Assembly: GCA_964472545.1 (NCBI GenBank)
Contig: CAYYNP010000086.1
Location: 1-32,526 of the forward strand
Direction: 5' to 3'
DNA from: CAYYNP01 sp964472545
GTDB taxonomy: Bacteria > Planctomycetota > Planctomycetia > Pirellulales > Thermoguttaceae
Length of the DNA stretch: 32,526 bases
Positions 30,984-32,526 of this stretch are shown here, in pieces. A program made the translations under genes and the position numbers. Under the pieces are notes generated by a model, which saw only the letters and a program-made list of their open reading frames with translations, was not told the origin of the DNA and did not search any database. Each line of letters begins with the position of its first letter. The stretch's first letter is position 1.

Positions 30984-31042
30984 CTGGTCGAACGACCAGC
31001 AGACAACTGCCATTATACCAAGAACCGCTTGCCGCGTGCCAA
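30984..31042 (-). promoter_or_regulatory. Promoter and palindromic operator candidate for the FG-GAP gene
   Basis: On the minus strand a perfect -10 TATAAT (31017-31012) is preceded by TTGGCA (31042-31037, 5 of 6), with a rather long 19-base spacer. A perfect palindrome, CTGGTCG-AA-CGACCAG (30984-30999), begins 12 bases downstream of the -10 box, at or just after the expected start point, where a repressor could act; it may also end the upstream BNR transcript. Confidence 0.5.
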
Positions 31043-31043
31043 T

Positions 31044-32303
31044 CTACGGCAGCGCCACCGGCCCGTCTTCCCTCGTGGCAAACCCGAGGGTCTCGTGCCG
31101 CAGGAAGATCGAGGTGGGAACACTCGCCTTGTAGCGGTCGTTGCGGAAGTAGATGAACCAATCGCCGCCGCCGCTGTCGCCGAACGCCGTCGGACCGGGC
31201 GCCGCCGCCGGACCGCGAACCTCGTCCGGCCACCCGGGCGGGATCTTGTCGTGTACTTGCCACCGGCCGGAGGCATGATCGGCGTATTTCGTGGTCCACG
31301 GCACGACCTTCTGCCCGCCGGCTTTCCAGTCGCCCACGCCGTGGCGGAATCGCACGTACGGCCGGTCCTGCCGGTCGACCATCGGCATGCCGATGTTGGT
31401 GAACTCGTCGCCGGAGTCGAAGACCAGACAATGTTCGTCGGCAAAGGCCTTGCTCACGGGCAACTCGGCTTTCTTCGCCGCGGCCGTCTGCCACGTGCCG
31501 TCGGCGTCGCGGCGGAGATAGTACATGTTGTAGCGGTAGACCGCTTCGTGCAGCCCCTTGTACTTCAGCGGCCGCCAGGGATGCGGCCGATCGTCGCGGA
31601 CTCGGGCCGCGTTGTCGTCCTTGTGGACCCAGAAGCAGTGGACCGTCTTGCCGTCGACGCCGGGGTGAAAACTGCCATAGGCGGCCGCCAGCGGGTCCGG
31701 CGGCGCCAGCCGCATCTCGATGACCTTTTCCGGCTGCGACCAACTCTCCCCGCCGTCGCCGCTGCTGCGGAACGTCCAAGGCTCCATATGCCCACCGGCG
31801 CGGTAGAAGAGAAAGATCGCGCCGTCGGCCATGAGCATGCTCTGCGGATACGTTGCGCGGTGCGTCGGCGGCGGCTGATCCTCCCACTCGCCGACGTCGT
31901 ACGGCCGCTTGCTGCGGGCGTAGCGCATGTTGCGGCCGTGACAGCCGTAGAAGATATGGACGAATCCCCGGCGGTCGAGGCAGATCGACGGATTGCCGTG
32001 CGCGTCTTTGCCCAGGCCGAAGTCGGAGGCGTACGCCGGGTCGCCCCAGCGCTTTCTCGCCACCTCGTACACCATCACCACCGGCCGCCCTTTTGTATCC
32101 TGGAAGGCACAGTAGACCTTTCCCCGGGCAACCACGGCGTGTGGTGCGATCACCGTACTGTAGAACGGCGGATACTGATGGTAGTTGCCTTTGACCAACG
32201 CCGGGCCGATGGTGGCGAAGGCGTCTTGTTCCTCGGCCGACACCGCCGAAGTGGCCAACAACATGCCCAAGACGAGAGCCCCCACAAACCCGATTCGATA
32301 CAC
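31044..32303 (-). CDS. Exported BNR-type repeat protein
   Basis: 419 residues. A signal peptide (YRIGFVGALVLGMLLATSAVSA) precedes a propeller domain: APHAVVARGKVYCAFQD, HGNPSICLDRRGFVHIFYG, MRYARSKRPYD, FRSSGDGGESWSQP (an Asp-box, S-x-D-x-G-x-x-W) and GMPMVDRQDRPYVRF. The pattern matches the BNR_4-type family, common in planctomycetes near sulfatases and glycan-related genes; the reaction, if any, is unknown. I chose GTG 32303, seven bases after AAGGAG, because it places the signal peptide at the very N-terminus; an ATG 66 bases upstream would add an Arg-rich extension and has no such site. Confidence 0.75.
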   Translation of the reverse strand: MYRIGFVGALVLGMLLATSAVSAEEQDAFATIGPALVKGNYHQYPPFYSTVIAPHAVVARGKVYCAFQDTKGRPVVMVYEVARKRWGDPAYASDFGLGKDAHGNPSICLDRRGFVHIFYGCHGRNMRYARSKRPYDVGEWEDQPPPTHRATYPQSMLMADGAIFLFYRAGGHMEPWTFRSSGDGGESWSQPEKVIEMRLAPPDPLAAAYGSFHPGVDGKTVHCFWVHKDDNAARVRDDRPHPWRPLKYKGLHEAVYRYNMYYLRRDADGTWQTAAAKKAELPVSKAFADEHCLVFDSGDEFTNIGMPMVDRQDRPYVRFRHGVGDWKAGGQKVVPWTTKYADHASGRWQVHDKIPPGWPDEVRGPAAAPGPTAFGDSGGGDWFIYFRNDRYKASVPTSIFLRHETLGFATREDGPVALP

Positions 32304-32526
32304 GGCAGTCTCCTTTTCGTTGCAAGCATCGTGCGCAGATCGCGGTGCGACCCGCCGGCGGCCGTTCATTGAACCAACGGCGCGAGCCGTCGTCTATAGC
32401 CGGCGGCCGTGAATTCGCCGGCGTTGCCCTTTCCTACGGCCGGTAAGCGTTGTCGGTCATCACCCCCAACCCCCAGGAGAACTGCAAAGTCGATTCGCGG
32501 GAGTGGAAAACGGGGGCTGGCTCCGA

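Noticed and set aside
30925..32325. Upstream extension of the FG-GAP protein to about 1008 residues
   Set aside because: The extension lies over the BNR gene in another frame, is Arg/Ala-rich and lacks any signature; the planctomycete N-terminal motif begins at the ATG at 30924.
32355..32410. Direct repeat CCGGCGGCCGT (32355-32365 and 32400-32410)
   Set aside because: An 11-mer made only of G/C-rich triplets is likely by chance in such DNA, and nothing nearby supports a function.

Overview
The window looks like a scaffold from a planctomycete, most likely of the Pirellulales. The chromosome is GC-rich. It encodes a BBP7-type outer-membrane beta-barrel, a surface protein with a SLERRELL-type N-terminus, FG-GAP repeats and a dockerin-like C-terminus, a PQQ-like propeller protein, a hydrazine-synthase-alpha-like c-type cytochrome, and many long REP-like or MITE-like inverted repeats between genes. 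A poly-G block followed by 10 Ns (20821-20887), with the same flank on both sides, shows that this is draft and probably metagenomic assembly.

Layout. 1-2614: core genes ribB (riboflavin synthesis) and a BBP7-type barrel. About 2.9-13.75 kb: an accessory block that I read as an integrated mobile element. Its left half is on the plus strand: two small hypothetical proteins, an ardA-type antirestriction gene, a clamp-loader-like AAA+ ATPase and a catalytic-domain-only tyrosine recombinase. Its right half is on the minus strand: a tyrosine integrase, a 407-residue unknown protein, two small helix-turn-helix proteins, a ParB/TOPRIM-type gene and a RepA-like helicase. The halves converge on a gene-free stretch with large palindromes (7791-7886). 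At least three of its genes are broken by single-base lesions or a deletion (ardA, ParB/TOPRIM, helicase), while the recombinases and small regulators remain open. The element therefore seems to be decaying, although some one-base indels could be assembly errors.

13.8-17.1 kb (minus): an apparent operon of a small Lys-rich protein, a lipoprotein with an EKTPA repeat tail and an SDR oxidoreductase, followed by an M20-family peptidase gene. 17.2-20.8 kb (plus): a glycerol facilitator, then an ECF sigma factor translationally coupled to a one-pass membrane protein (probable anti-sigma) and a secreted protein. The last two share a homologous beta-rich domain about 104 residues long (53 identities counted by eye), which suggests an envelope-signalling module. 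20.8-23.4 kb: a MITE-like repeat, a Cys-rich lipoprotein and a membrane glycosyltransferase (GT39-like) carrying a repeat inserted in frame. 23.5-29.2 kb (plus): three exported proteins in a row, namely a Tat-signal sugar-isomerase-like protein, an HZS-alpha-like protein with two CxxCH haem sites and a PQQ-like propeller. 29.3-32.3 kb (minus): an FG-GAP/dockerin surface protein and a BNR-type propeller protein, both likely exported.

The strongest candidates for new biology are: the sigma / membrane protein / secreted protein trio with a shared domain; an RBS-sequestering hairpin plus 20-bp iterons in front of the element's regulator genes; a loxP-like 10-8-10 inverted repeat just upstream of the mini-recombinase; and REP hairpins whose stems show compensatory changes between copies.
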